Source: Spartobacteria bacterium (GTDB taxonomy: Bacteria; Verrucomicrobiota; Verrucomicrobiia; Chthoniobacterales; UBA10450). From it: 64,000 nt of DNA. Where the stretch lies: positions 186,001-250,000 of the forward strand of contig PLCN01000014.1 in assembly GCA_003134785.1 (NCBI GenBank). Reading direction: 5' to 3'. Under the pieces are notes generated by a model, which was not told where the DNA came from, made no database searches, and saw only the letters and a program-made list of their open reading frames with translations. Both the position numbers and the translations under genes were made by a program. This document shows positions 27,380 through 37,377 of the stretch, one piece after another (position 1 is the first letter of the stretch; every line of letters starts with the position of its first letter).

Positions 27380-28801
27380 TTAAACGTCGTAATACATCGC
27401 GAACTCGTACGGGTGCGGGCGAAGACGAAGGGCGTCGTATTCCTTTTGCTTCATCTCGATCCAGTTCGCGACGAAGTCGGCGTTGAAGACGTCGCCTTTG
27501 AGGAGAAAGTTGTGATCGTCACTCAAGGCCTTGATCGCGCCGCTGAGGGAATCGGGGACGCTTGGAACGTGCGCTAACTCTTCGGGCGGAAGTTCGTAGA
27601 GGTTCTTGTCTAGAGGATCGCCGGGGTCGATGCGGCTTTGGATTCCATCGAGGCCGGCGAGTAACAAGGCGGAGAAGGCGATGTAGGGATTGGCGGCGGC
27701 ATCGGGTGTGCGGAACTCGATCCGTTTTGCTTTTGGGTTCGCGGAGTAGGTAGGAATGCGGATGGCGGCGGAGCGGTTGCGCGCGGAGTAGGCCAGGTTC
27801 ACGGGCGCTTCGAAACCGGGCACGAGGCGTTTGTAGCTGTTGGTCGTGGGGTTGGTAATGCAGGTGAGCGCTGGCGCATGACGCAAAATTCCGCCGATGA
27901 AGAAGAGCGCCATCTCGCTCAAACCGGCGTAACCGTTCCCGGCAAAAAGTGGTTTGCCATCCTTCCAGAGCGACATGTGGGTGTGCATGCCAGAGCCGTT
28001 ATCGCCATAGAGAGGCTTGGGCATGAAGGTGACGGTTTTGTTGTGCTTCTTCGCCACGTTCCGGACGATGTATTTGTAATACTGGAGGTGGTCGGCCATC
28101 ACTTTCATCGGCGCGAAGCGGATATCGATCTCCGCCTGTCCGGCGGTGGCGACTTCGTGATGTTGCCGCTCGATTGGAATGCCGGCTTTCTCCAGCTCGA
28201 GGCACATCTCGTTGCGGATGTCCTGCAAGCTGTCGGCCGGCGCGACGGGGAAGTAGCCTTCTTTCGCGCGAATTTTGTAACCGAGGTTCGGGAATTCTTC
28301 GCGTGCGCTATTCCAATGGCCTTCCGCGCTATCGACGAGATGGAAAGAGGAGTTGCCGCTGTAGCTGTAACGGACTTCGTCGAAAATAAAGAATTCAGCT
28401 TCCGGTCCGAAGAAGGCGGTGTCGGCGATGCCGGTACTTTGGAGATACGCTTCCGCTTTTTCGGCGACGCCGCGCGGGTCGCGATCGTACGGTTCGCGCG
28501 TGATCGGATCGACGATGGTGCAAATGAGGCTGAGGGTCGGCTCGGCGTTGAAGACATCGATCCAGGCCGTGGTGGGATCGGGAATGACGAGCATGTCGCT
28601 GGCGTTGATCGCGCGCCAGCCGCGAATGCTGGAGCCATCGAACCCGAGGCCATCCGTGAAAATCTCTTCGTTATATTCGGTGAGCGTCGTGGTGAAATGT
28701 TGCCAGGAGCCCGGCAGATCGGTGAACTTGAAGTCCACGAGTTTGACCTCGTGGTCCTTGATCATTTTGCTGACATCGGAAGCGGTTTTGTCTTTGGCCA
28801 T
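27380..28801 (-). CDS. glnA: Type I glutamine synthetase
   Basis: 473 aa, standard GSI-beta. Motifs: DGSSIRGW (55-62), [11 protein letters not shown] (131-141), the ATP-binding [25 protein letters not shown], and the adenylylation loop NLYELPPEE (400-408), Tyr402 being the modification site. It forms glutamine from glutamate and ammonium. A PII gene lies 153 bp upstream in the same direction, consistent with nitrogen control. A GlnE adenylyltransferase is not in the window. Confidence 0.97.
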   Translation of the reverse strand: MAKDKTASDVSKMIKDHEVKLVDFKFTDLPGSWQHFTTTLTEYNEEIFTDGLGFDGSSIRGWRAINASDMLVIPDPTTAWIDVFNAEPTLSLICTIVDPITREPYDRDPRGVAEKAEAYLQSTGIADTAFFGPEAEFFIFDEVRYSYSGNSSFHLVDSAEGHWNSAREEFPNLGYKIRAKEGYFPVAPADSLQDIRNEMCLELEKAGIPIERQHHEVATAGQAEIDIRFAPMKVMADHLQYYKYIVRNVAKKHNKTVTFMPKPLYGDNGSGMHTHMSLWKDGKPLFAGNGYAGLSEMALFFIGGILRHAPALTCITNPTTNSYKRLVPGFEAPVNLAYSARNRSAAIRIPTYSANPKAKRIEFRTPDAAANPYIAFSALLLAGLDGIQSRIDPGDPLDKNLYELPPEELAHVPSVPDSLSGAIKALSDDHNFLLKGDVFNADFVANWIEMKQKEYDALRLRPHPYEFAMYYDV

Positions 28802-28954
28802 TGGGTTAGGTTGATGGTTGAGCGTTGATGGTTGATGGACGGAGTGGGAAATCGCTAGGTCACTAGATCGTTAATTCGCTAAATGGCGAACGCCGGAATT
28901 CGGCGTCGAGGGAAGAGTGGCGTGAGAAGTCGGGCGAAAGTTGGCGTGATTTCG

Positions 28955-29696
<742 letters not shown>

Positions 29697-32600
29697 ATGC
29701 CTTCGGACTCCTTCGTTCACCTCCACCTCCACACGGAATATTCCTTCCTGGATGGAGCGGTGCGAATGAAGGAGCTGATGAAAAAGGCGACGGAATTCGA
29801 GATGCCGGCGGTGGCGATCACCGACCACGGGAACCTGCACGGGGCGATCGAATTTTACCAGGAAGCGACGAAGAGCGGAATCAAACCCATCATCGGTTGC
29901 GAGGCGTACATGGCGCCGGGAGCGATCAAGGACCGGCCGAATAATCAACGCGACGCCGCTTATCATTTCACTCTGCTCGCGAAGGACGAGACCGGATATC
30001 GCAATCTCGTGAAGCTGATCTCTACCGCGCATCTGGACGGCTTCCATTACAAACCGCGGATCGACAAGGAACTGCTCGCGGCGCACTCAGCGGGATTGAT
30101 CGGTTTGAGCGGTTGCCTCAAAGGCGAAATCAACATGGCGATCCAGTCGGACAACCTCGCCAAGGCGCGGCGGAGCGTGGCGGAATTTCGCGACATCTTG
30201 AGCGCGGAAAATTTCTTTCTCGAGATGCATGACCACGGCATCGAGGCACAACACAAATGCAACCAGATGCTGCCACGTCTCGCGCGGGAATTCGGGCTCG
30301 GACTCGTCGCGGCCAACGATGTGCATTTTCTGGAGCGGAGCCATCACGAGACGCACGACGTGATGGTTTGCATCGGCACCGGCAAGATGGTGCAGGACGA
30401 AAGGCGGATGCGCTATCCGCCGGAGCTTTACTTCAAATCGGCGGATGAAATGCGCGCGCTCTTTCCGGATCAGCCCGAGGCGATCACGAACACACTCGAG
30501 ATTGCCGATCGCATTAATCTCGCGCTGGAGTTTGGCGTTTCGAAGTATCCTGAATACCCGGCGCCGGAAGGCAAGACGCGCGAGGTCTATTTGCAAGAGC
30601 TTTGTAACAAGGGACTGCACGATCGTTATGGCGAGCGCGCTGGGACCGACGCGGAATTGATTAAGCGGCTCGATTACGAACTCGGTGTGCTCGAAAAATC
30701 CGGATTCGTCAGTTACATTCTGATCGTCTGGGATTTCATCCATTTCGCGAAGCAGCGCGGAATTCCGGTGGGGCCAGGCCGCGGTTCCGCCGCCGGCTCG
30801 CTGGCGGCTTACGTGCTGGGAATTACCGACATCGATCCGTTGCAGTTCGGACTCATCTTCGAGCGTTTCTTGAATCCGGAGCGGGTCTCGCCGCCCGATA
30901 TCGACGTCGATTTTTGCAAGGATCGGCGCGGCGAAGTGCTCGAATATGTCCGTCAAAAATATGGCGAGCGCCGAGTCTCGCAGATTGTGACCTTCAACAA
31001 GATGAACGCGAAGAGCGCGGTGCGCGATGTCGGCCGGGTGATCGGACTTTCCTACGGTGAGGCCGATCGGCTTGCGCGCATGATCCCAGCCGGGCCGGGC
31101 CAGCAAAATATCACGCTTGCGGATTCAGCAGCGGCGAATCCGGAATTGCGCCGCGCGATCGATACGGAACCGGCGACCCGACAATTGTGGGACCACGCAA
31201 CATTGCTGGAAGGGCGCTCGCGCAACTTCGGAGTGCACGCGGCCGGTATCGTCATTGGCGATCGCGATTTGTCGGAATACGTGCCGCTCCGCCGCGATCC
31301 GAAAGAGAAGGAAGTCATCACGCAATATCCGATGGGACCGCTGAACGACCTCGGTTTGCTCAAGATGGATTTCCTTGGGCTGCGCACGCTCACGGTTCTG
31401 CACGACGCGACTGAGTTGATCCGGCAACGGATTCCGGATTTCTCGCTCGATCATATTCCGATGGATGACGCGGCCACGTTCGCTCTGCTGAACCGCGCCG
31501 AAACCATTGGTATCTTCCAGTTGGAAGGCGGCATGACCGGCTTCTGCAAACAATTCGATTTCAAATCGATCGACGACATCATCGCCTTGAGCGCGCTGTA
31601 TCGGCCGGGGCCGATGGATCTGATCCCGGATTACATCAAGCGGAAGAAAGGTCTCGCGAAGATCAAATACGAGCACCCGCTCCTCGAAGAGGTCTGCGCG
31701 GAGACGTACGGCGTCATGATTTACCAGGAGCAGGTCATGGCGGCGGCGAGCCGGCTGGGCGGCTACTCGTTAGGCCAGGCCGATTTGCTGCGGCGGGCGA
31801 TGGGGAAAAAGGATCGGGTGAAGATGGCGGAAGAGCGGGCCAATTTCATCGAGGGCTGCGCGCGCACGAACAAGATTGCGGAGAAAAAGGCGAACGCGAT
31901 TTTCGATCTGTTGGAGAAGTTTGCCGGCTACGGATTCAACAAGAGCCATAGCGCGGCTTACGGGCTGATCAGTTATCAGACCGCGTATTTGAAAGCGAAT
32001 TACCCGGTCGAATTCATGGCCGGTCTGTTGAGCAATGAGATCAACAACACAGACAAAATTTCGACCTTTGTCGGGGAATGCAAGCGAATGGGCATCCCGA
32101 TTCTGCCGCCAGACGTGAACCGGAGCGATTTGAAGTTCAGCCCGGAAGCGACTGCAGTCGCGGCCCCTTCTTCTGTAGCGGCGGTCTATGACCGCCGAGA
32201 GCATGGTGCCAACCAGAAGTTGCCACAGGAAGAAGGGGACGTCGGTCATAGACCGCCGCTACAGGGGGAGGCGAATGCAATTCGCTACGGGCTTGCCGCA
32301 ATCAAGAATGTCGGGCAGGGCGCGATGGAATCGGCGATTCGGGAGCGGGAAGCGAGGGGAGAATTCGCTTCGCTGGAAGATTTTTGCCGCCGGGTCGATT
32401 CGCGCATCGCGAACCGCAAGATCCTCGAAAGCCTGGTGAAATGCGGCGCGTTCGATTTCCTCGGACGCGAGCGAGCGGAGTTGTTTGCTTGCATCGATGA
32501 ATCGCTCGCCGCGGCGACGGAGTCGCATAAAGATCGGGCCAGCGGACAAGTCTCGTTGTTCGACGACTTGCCGCCGCCCGCCTCGAAACCGAGCGCGCGT

Positions 32601-33299
32601 CGAGTGATTCCATGGACCGAGCACGAGAAGATGTCGTACGAAAAAGAGCTGCTCGGGTTTTATGTCACCGGGCATCCACTCGATGCGTATGCCGCACTGC
32701 TCGCCGACGGGAAATATCAAACCATTGCATCGCTCAATGAGCTGCCGGACCGCGCGTCGTTTCGGATCGCCGGCGCCATCGTGCAGGTGGACAAGAAGTT
32801 CACCAAAAAAGAAGGGAAACCATTTGCGGTGGTGTGGCTCGAGGATCTGAGTGCGACACTAGAAGTGGTCCTTTGGAATGAAGTCTACATGAAAGTCGCG
32901 GACGCTCTCGTGCTGGGCCGCGTCATTGCAGTCCAGGGTACGCTTGATCGGCGGGATGATGCTCTCCGCGCGGTGGCGCAAAAGGCAAAGGTCTTGACGG
33001 CAGCGGATGGTCAGGCGCGTTCGCCTAACGAGACAAATGGCAACGGAAGCAAGGAAAGTGAATCGCCTTTGGTGCTCCGCTTCTCGGCGACGGCGAACGC
33101 GGAGGAGCTGCGGCAGGTGCAATCTTTTCTGGCGACGTCGCCGGGCTCATGTCCGGTGAAACTAATGTTCTGCCGGGCCGATGGAGAATCGTTGGCGATC
33201 GAGGCTGGCGTGACCTTTCGCGTCAACCTAACGCCGGAGTTGCGCGACAAACTCGCTCCGTGGTTGCAGCGGGAGGAGATGGCGGTCGAGGCAAGCTAG
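29697..33299 (+). CDS. dnaE: DNA polymerase III alpha subunit
   Basis: 1200 aa. N-terminal PHP domain (HLHLHTEYSFLDGA at 8-21), then the polymerase core with GPGRGSAAGSLAAYVLG and the catalytic PDIDVDF (about 397-403), fingers and HhH regions (GYGFNKSHSAAYGL), and the C-terminal OB domain (about 1000-1090). Replicative polymerase. A GTAG-type palindrome is inserted in frame at 32173-32264 (residues about 826-856), between KFSPE and AIRYGLAAIKNVG, adding some 31 extra residues in a region where relatives have none. The gene otherwise seems intact. Confidence 0.97.
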   Translation: MPSDSFVHLHLHTEYSFLDGAVRMKELMKKATEFEMPAVAITDHGNLHGAIEFYQEATKSGIKPIIGCEAYMAPGAIKDRPNNQRDAAYHFTLLAKDETGYRNLVKLISTAHLDGFHYKPRIDKELLAAHSAGLIGLSGCLKGEINMAIQSDNLAKARRSVAEFRDILSAENFFLEMHDHGIEAQHKCNQMLPRLAREFGLGLVAANDVHFLERSHHETHDVMVCIGTGKMVQDERRMRYPPELYFKSADEMRALFPDQPEAITNTLEIADRINLALEFGVSKYPEYPAPEGKTREVYLQELCNKGLHDRYGERAGTDAELIKRLDYELGVLEKSGFVSYILIVWDFIHFAKQRGIPVGPGRGSAAGSLAAYVLGITDIDPLQFGLIFERFLNPERVSPPDIDVDFCKDRRGEVLEYVRQKYGERRVSQIVTFNKMNAKSAVRDVGRVIGLSYGEADRLARMIPAGPGQQNITLADSAAANPELRRAIDTEPATRQLWDHATLLEGRSRNFGVHAAGIVIGDRDLSEYVPLRRDPKEKEVITQYPMGPLNDLGLLKMDFLGLRTLTVLHDATELIRQRIPDFSLDHIPMDDAATFALLNRAETIGIFQLEGGMTGFCKQFDFKSIDDIIALSALYRPGPMDLIPDYIKRKKGLAKIKYEHPLLEEVCAETYGVMIYQEQVMAAASRLGGYSLGQADLLRRAMGKKDRVKMAEERANFIEGCARTNKIAEKKANAIFDLLEKFAGYGFNKSHSAAYGLISYQTAYLKANYPVEFMAGLLSNEINNTDKISTFVGECKRMGIPILPPDVNRSDLKFSPEATAVAAPSSVAAVYDRREHGANQKLPQEEGDVGHRPPLQGEANAIRYGLAAIKNVGQGAMESAIREREARGEFASLEDFCRRVDSRIANRKILESLVKCGAFDFLGRERAELFACIDESLAAATESHKDRASGQVSLFDDLPPPASKPSARRVIPWTEHEKMSYEKELLGFYVTGHPLDAYAALLADGKYQTIASLNELPDRASFRIAGAIVQVDKKFTKKEGKPFAVVWLEDLSATLEVVLWNEVYMKVADALVLGRVIAVQGTLDRRDDALRAVAQKAKVLTAADGQARSPNETNGNGSKESESPLVLRFSATANAEELRQVQSFLATSPGSCPVKLMFCRADGESLAIEAGVTFRVNLTPELRDKLAPWLQREEMAVEAS
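32173..32264. repeat. GTAG-type palindromic repeat (family A) inside dnaE
   Basis: CTGTAGCGGCGGTCTATGAC and its inverse ending GACCGCCGCTACAG, with a 40-bp spacer, lie in the dnaE reading frame. The encoded peptide includes SVAAVYDRREHGANQ, the same first residues as the translated copy at 55301-55373. The element is in frame with no stop on the coding strand. Confidence 0.93.
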
Positions 33300-33321
33300 A
33301 TTGGGTGTGGCGAAGATGCGT

Positions 33322-33480
33322 GTCATTCCGAGCCCGCGCAGCCTCCTGCGCGCCAAAGCGCTTCGGCGGCGGCGCGACGGCGAGGAACCTCCCAATCAGA
33401 GATCGGTCACTCTTCGGTACAAGAAAGCGTGATTGCAGTTGTGGAGGTCCCTCGGCGCGCTTCGCCAGCCTCGGGATGAC
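33322..33480. repeat. Family B inverted repeat, copy 3 (variant)
   Basis: Arms GTCATTCCGAGCCCGCGCAG and the inverse CAGCCTCGGGATGAC. The left half carries an extra segment (CGCCAAAGCGCTTCGGCGGC) not in other copies. It lies between the convergent dnaE and AsmA-like genes. Confidence 0.82.
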
Positions 33481-33526
33481 AACGAGAGGTCGCGCTCCGA
33501 CTCCAGACGTTCCATCACAGCCCTCG

Positions 33527-36319
33527 TCACCGAGAGAAAATCCGTTCGGCTCGGAGCGTGAGGGTTTCCCCTTGCGCCTGGTCTTCCTGACAAAGCGGAA
33601 ACGTGCGTGGTGAACTCACCGGCGTCGCCACAGGCTCGTCCCCGCGTTCTTGACTCAAAGAGATCGTCCAGGCCGGAGCGAAAAGGCTTCCGCGAAAATC
33701 GATTCGCTGCACTGGCCGGAACGGCATGGCCTTCCCGGGGATGGCGAAGAATTCCAGGGCGGAAACACAGTCGCCCGGTTCGAGAGAGGTTGATTCGAGC
33801 AACGGCGCGCTCGGAAAAAGTTTCAGGGCGAGATCGTTTAGATCATGGAAGTCAATTTCTCCACGGGCGGAGAGCTGAGCGCCGTTTTGCTTCAGCTGCG
33901 CGAAATCGATTGTGGCGGTTTGGCCTACGAACATCAGGCGGGTGGAGAGCGATGCGCCGACGGCGAATCTCCCGCCGATCAAGTGGAGGTTGCCGAGGAT
34001 TTGCGGGTGGCCTAACGAATCAGAAATTGCCAGTTGGCCGCTGAGAATGCCGTCGCTGAAAATTCCGCGCGAGATATAGCGCGGCAATTTGGCCAAAAAG
34101 ATCGCCGGAAAATTCAACGTGGCGGAGACCGGTCCTTCGGCTTTGAGAACATAGCCCGCTTCCCGTTTTTCGAGCTGGAGCGGGATCGTCGCCTCGAGCT
34201 TCAACGGATCCGAACCTGACGCGGTCGCGTCCGCTTTCACGTTGAGGTGTCCAGCCGCGAGTCGCGCTTCGAGATCGGCGGAGAGGCGCATCGCATTTTC
34301 CCAAACGAAATCCCGCGAATGGAAATCCAATTTGCCTTCGAGCGAGGCGGGCGTCCCGTGAATTTCGATCTTGCCCGCGGCCAGCCCCGACATGTTCGGG
34401 CGGGGGATGACCGCGCCGGTGAGCTCCGCGAGATCGATCGAATCGAGCGTCACATCGAGATCGAAATTGGGATCGGCGTTAAAGGCGGTCAGCCAATTGT
34501 TTCCGGCGAGAATTTTCGCAAGCGACAAGGGGCCGAAGATGTTGCCTTGCAGTTTCGGTTTCCCGTTCAAATCCATACGCAAGGTTTGCAGTTGGAAATA
34601 ATCTTTCGCGACCATGACGAAGGCGCTGAAGTCCGCGTGCTGATTCGAGAGGTGGAATTGGCGAAAGAAAATATTGTCCGGCCCGTAGTCGCCTTCGAGT
34701 TCCGCGTCGAAGGGCAGAACGGGAGATTGCAGCGGATGAAGTCCGCGCCCACGCGCATGGAAGGTGCCGGAATGCGCGGTGGCGGTTCCGCGTCCTGTCC
34801 AGTCGAGATCGAGGCTTCCGCCCAGCTGGAACCTCGCGAACCACTCTGGCATCAAACCGGCGTACTCAGCGGCATCACTGATGGAGCTTTTAAACGTGGC
34901 CGAGTACCGATGTTCGTCGCCGAGCTCGATGCTGCCCTGGCCGCTGAAGGAATCGCCTTTCCGCTTCAGCTCGAACTGCTCGACCTCCAGTCGCGTTTCC
35001 TTTAAAGCGACCCGGGCATTCAGCGATTCAACCGGCGCTCGAAAAAGGACCAGCGAATCGCCGGAAACCGCGAGCGTGCCTCCAAGCTTTCGTTCGCGCG
35101 CATTAAGGCTTCCGTTAATCGCCACCTTGCCAGAAAAGTCCGACGGACTTGCGCCGAAGAGCCGTGCGAAATCGCCGAGATCATTGATGGAAGCGGAGAT
35201 GTCACCCCGGAAGTCGGGCTTGAGCCAATCAGCTGTTTGCTGCGGAAGAGCAAATTCGCCGGTGAGCGTAAGCTGGTTGTTACGCTGCTTGACGTAGAGC
35301 TGCTCGATCTGCACCGCGTGGTTGTAGAGCGACGCGCCGATCATGATGGTGTCCGCGGTGCGATCCCGCCAGGTCAGCCCGGTGACCTCGGCCCAGACGG
35401 TGGCGGTGGCTTCGCGAAGGTTCGTCACTTCGCCGCGGAAAGTGAATCGCGAAGCATGCAACGAACCGCGAGCCCGATCGGTGAAATCGAGCGCGTCCGA
35501 CATTTGCGCGAGAGAAATATCTTTGGCGTTTCCCGCGACATCCCAAGTGCGCCGGTCTCCGCGGTCTTCACTGGTCACACGGGCGCGGAGTTTCCCTCCG
35601 AACGCGTCCAGGCTCATTTCGAGATCGATCCGGCTTTCGCTGATGTGCGCGAGATCGATGCTGATGGCGTCGAGATCGAGACCGCGCGTGAGCGTGATGG
35701 CGCCGAGCGTCAGCCGGCTCTCCTGCCATGAGGTGGCGCCGCGGAGAAGGGAGAAAGTTTTGCGCAGCCAGGGCGAAGCGACCGTAACTTCCCGCGCGGT
35801 GAAAACGCCGGCTTCGATCTGAGCGCCCGAAAGCGTGCCGTCGCGCAAATCCACGATCGTGTCTCCATTTTCGATGTGGAGCTGGACGCCGGAAAGTTTG
35901 AAATTGTCGGAGAGCAAATCTTCGACTACTCGCCAGGCGAATCGTGAGCGCGAGGCCGACTGCGAATTCCGTCGGACGTCGATAGAGATTGCGTCGGCGG
36001 AGAGAGCATGGAGCAGGCGGCCTTGCGCCCGGCCGAAAAGAGCCGCGAGGTTAAGAGCAAGCTCGACGCGCGGGGCTTCGATGGTCACGCGGAACGGAGC
36101 ATCTGGCTGGGTGGCGATCCGAAGATTCTGTATAATCACGGGGCGCCAGAGCGGTGCTTCGATTTTTCCCAGCTCGATACTCAACCCTTCCTGTCGCGCA
36201 GTGCGCGCGACCCACAGGCGCAATCCGCCCGCGACGATCAACGGAGCAAGGCAGACCACGAGAACGCCGGCGACCAGTAGAGACGCGCAAAAAAGAATGA
36301 GAAATTTCTTCGGCCGCAT
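33527..36319 (-). CDS. AsmA/TamB-like inner-membrane-anchored envelope protein
   Basis: 930 aa. An N-terminal membrane anchor (LILFCASLLVAGVLVVCLAP, residues 8-27) is followed by about 880 residues of beta-rich repeats exported to the periplasm, with many alternating LxLxG/DLxL strands and repeated A/VxxxxGxLxxR patterns. This is the architecture of AsmA-like proteins that bridge the inner and outer membranes and are linked to phospholipid transport. The exact subfamily is not clear. It is distinct from the tamB gene at 49254. Confidence 0.7.
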   Translation of the reverse strand: MRPKKFLILFCASLLVAGVLVVCLAPLIVAGGLRLWVARTARQEGLSIELGKIEAPLWRPVIIQNLRIATQPDAPFRVTIEAPRVELALNLAALFGRAQGRLLHALSADAISIDVRRNSQSASRSRFAWRVVEDLLSDNFKLSGVQLHIENGDTIVDLRDGTLSGAQIEAGVFTAREVTVASPWLRKTFSLLRGATSWQESRLTLGAITLTRGLDLDAISIDLAHISESRIDLEMSLDAFGGKLRARVTSEDRGDRRTWDVAGNAKDISLAQMSDALDFTDRARGSLHASRFTFRGEVTNLREATATVWAEVTGLTWRDRTADTIMIGASLYNHAVQIEQLYVKQRNNQLTLTGEFALPQQTADWLKPDFRGDISASINDLGDFARLFGASPSDFSGKVAINGSLNARERKLGGTLAVSGDSLVLFRAPVESLNARVALKETRLEVEQFELKRKGDSFSGQGSIELGDEHRYSATFKSSISDAAEYAGLMPEWFARFQLGGSLDLDWTGRGTATAHSGTFHARGRGLHPLQSPVLPFDAELEGDYGPDNIFFRQFHLSNQHADFSAFVMVAKDYFQLQTLRMDLNGKPKLQGNIFGPLSLAKILAGNNWLTAFNADPNFDLDVTLDSIDLAELTGAVIPRPNMSGLAAGKIEIHGTPASLEGKLDFHSRDFVWENAMRLSADLEARLAAGHLNVKADATASGSDPLKLEATIPLQLEKREAGYVLKAEGPVSATLNFPAIFLAKLPRYISRGIFSDGILSGQLAISDSLGHPQILGNLHLIGGRFAVGASLSTRLMFVGQTATIDFAQLKQNGAQLSARGEIDFHDLNDLALKLFPSAPLLESTSLEPGDCVSALEFFAIPGKAMPFRPVQRIDFRGSLFAPAWTISLSQERGDEPVATPVSSPRTFPLCQEDQAQGETLTLRAERIFSR

Positions 36320-36408
36320 TTGTGTCCAAATGCTTTAGCCGGAAACCAATGGCGCTGAAAGCGGTAAGGTGAGCCCCGACGCTTAAGTTGCCCGTCGTGC
36401 GAAACTCT

Positions 36409-36521
36409 CTGTAGCCGCCGCCCTATGGGTCGGCGTGAGAATGGGCCCGGCCAACATGACCGCATCGTTTTGCGCGAATCCGAGCGTCCCTCTCACGCTT
36501 CGCATAGCGAAGCGGCTACAG
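36409..36521. repeat. GTAG-type repeat, family D, copy 2 (ends on the DUF4230 stop)
   Basis: Starts CTGTAGCCGCCGCCCTATGG and ends CGCATAGCGAAGCGGCTACAG. The CTA at 36516-36518 is the TAG stop of the minus-strand DUF4230 gene. The left end lies 90 bp upstream of the AsmA-like start and is not a gene end. Confidence 0.88.
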
Positions 36522-37202
36522 CTTTGGGGTCGCGTCTTGGAAGACGATATGCACGGGCCTCTCGGCGTGGACTCGCTCTTCGAGCTGCTTCTGCAAAGCG
36601 GTTTCCGCTTCGGCGAGGATTCCGCTCTCGGCCGCTTTCTGGCGCGCGAGCTCGGGCAGGGCCGCCAGTTCGTTCTCGAGGTCCGCCGCCGAGATCCGAT
36701 TCCAAAGTCCATTTTCGAAAGCGAGCACCTCCGTCTGTTTTTGTTCGACGCCGAGAATCGACGCGTGCGGCAACCGCACCGCGATCTCATCCGGGCGCAG
36801 ATCGACCGTGACGTCCTGCTGCAAATCGAAACCGGCCTTCGCGGTAAAAGAGCCGTGAAGCTTGATGCGCTTGGTGCTCCCGACCCAGGTATGGAGCAAT
36901 TCGTGATCGACCTCGATTTGTCTCGAAAGAATGGCGAGCTCAGCCGTGGCCGTCGTTTTCTCGAGATAGACGCGATTGTTGATCAGGATGCGAGGCTGCA
37001 AATGCGCGACTTCCACAAATGCGTCCCGCACATCGCGGCCCAGCCGCTCGATCTCATTGGCGCTTTGTTTCGCGGTGCGACCGGGCCAGCTTTCCAGCCG
37101 AAGAAAAATGATCGTTACCAGCCCCGCGGCAATGAGGACGATAAGGGTGAATGCCAGCGGCCAGGAGAATTTGCGACGAGGTTGAAACCGATCCGGACTC
37201 AT
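36516..37202 (-). CDS. DUF4230 family membrane-anchored protein
   Basis: 228 aa. N-terminal anchor FTLIVLIAAGLVTIIFLRLE (about 18-37), then a DUF4230-type domain with IEVDHELLHTWVGSTKRIKL, AKAGFDLQQDVTVDLRPDEIAVRLPHASIL and a C-terminal helical stretch. Orientation predicts a periplasmic domain. Family function unknown. The start is at 37202; GGGGA lies 10 nt before it and overlaps the T-tract of a hairpin. The stop is provided by the family D repeat. Confidence 0.82.
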   Translation of the reverse strand: MSPDRFQPRRKFSWPLAFTLIVLIAAGLVTIIFLRLESWPGRTAKQSANEIERLGRDVRDAFVEVAHLQPRILINNRVYLEKTTATAELAILSRQIEVDHELLHTWVGSTKRIKLHGSFTAKAGFDLQQDVTVDLRPDEIAVRLPHASILGVEQKQTEVLAFENGLWNRISAADLENELAALPELARQKAAESGILAEAETALQKQLEERVHAERPVHIVFQDATPKL

Positions 37203-37211
37203 TAGTCATGT

Positions 37212-37330
37212 CCCCAAAAAAGTACCGCCCCCCACGTCCGATGGACGTGAAGGGCGGCTGTTCCCCCCAGAACATTTTTTGATCTGCCGACGTAGTAACC
37301 GAGCTTGCGCGCGGTAGCAACAGATTTCTT
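37212..37330 (-). ncRNA. Candidate structured RNA or leader with terminator upstream of DUF4230
   Basis: Read on the minus strand from about 37330: first a stem ATCTG/CAGAT with an inner CCG/CGG, then hairpin GTTCTGGGGGGAAC, then a strong stem CCGCCC-TTC-ACGTCC-ATC-GGACGT-GGG-GGGCGG followed by TACTTTTTT. The last is an intrinsic-terminator shape, ending about 10 nt before the DUF4230 start codon. It could be an attenuator/riboswitch-like leader or a free small RNA. No known family recognised. On the plus strand GTTCCCCCCAGAAC + T6 is also terminator-like. Confidence 0.45.
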
Positions 37331-37377
37331 TTGGGATCTTTGCGACGCCGGGGAGGGAATGCAATAAGTTCTTTTTC

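Noticed and set aside
27247-27486. Short plus-strand frame between the cupin and glnA genes, with a plausible helical stretch (NKNRILDDAKQKLFQRFPGQ)
   Set aside because: No RBS, it overlaps the glnA 3' end, and no family is recognised. Could be a remnant, but not supported.
28802-28842. TTGATGG micro-repeats upstream of glnA
   Set aside because: A few imperfect direct repeats of GTTGATGG; too short and degenerate to call an NtrC or other binding site.
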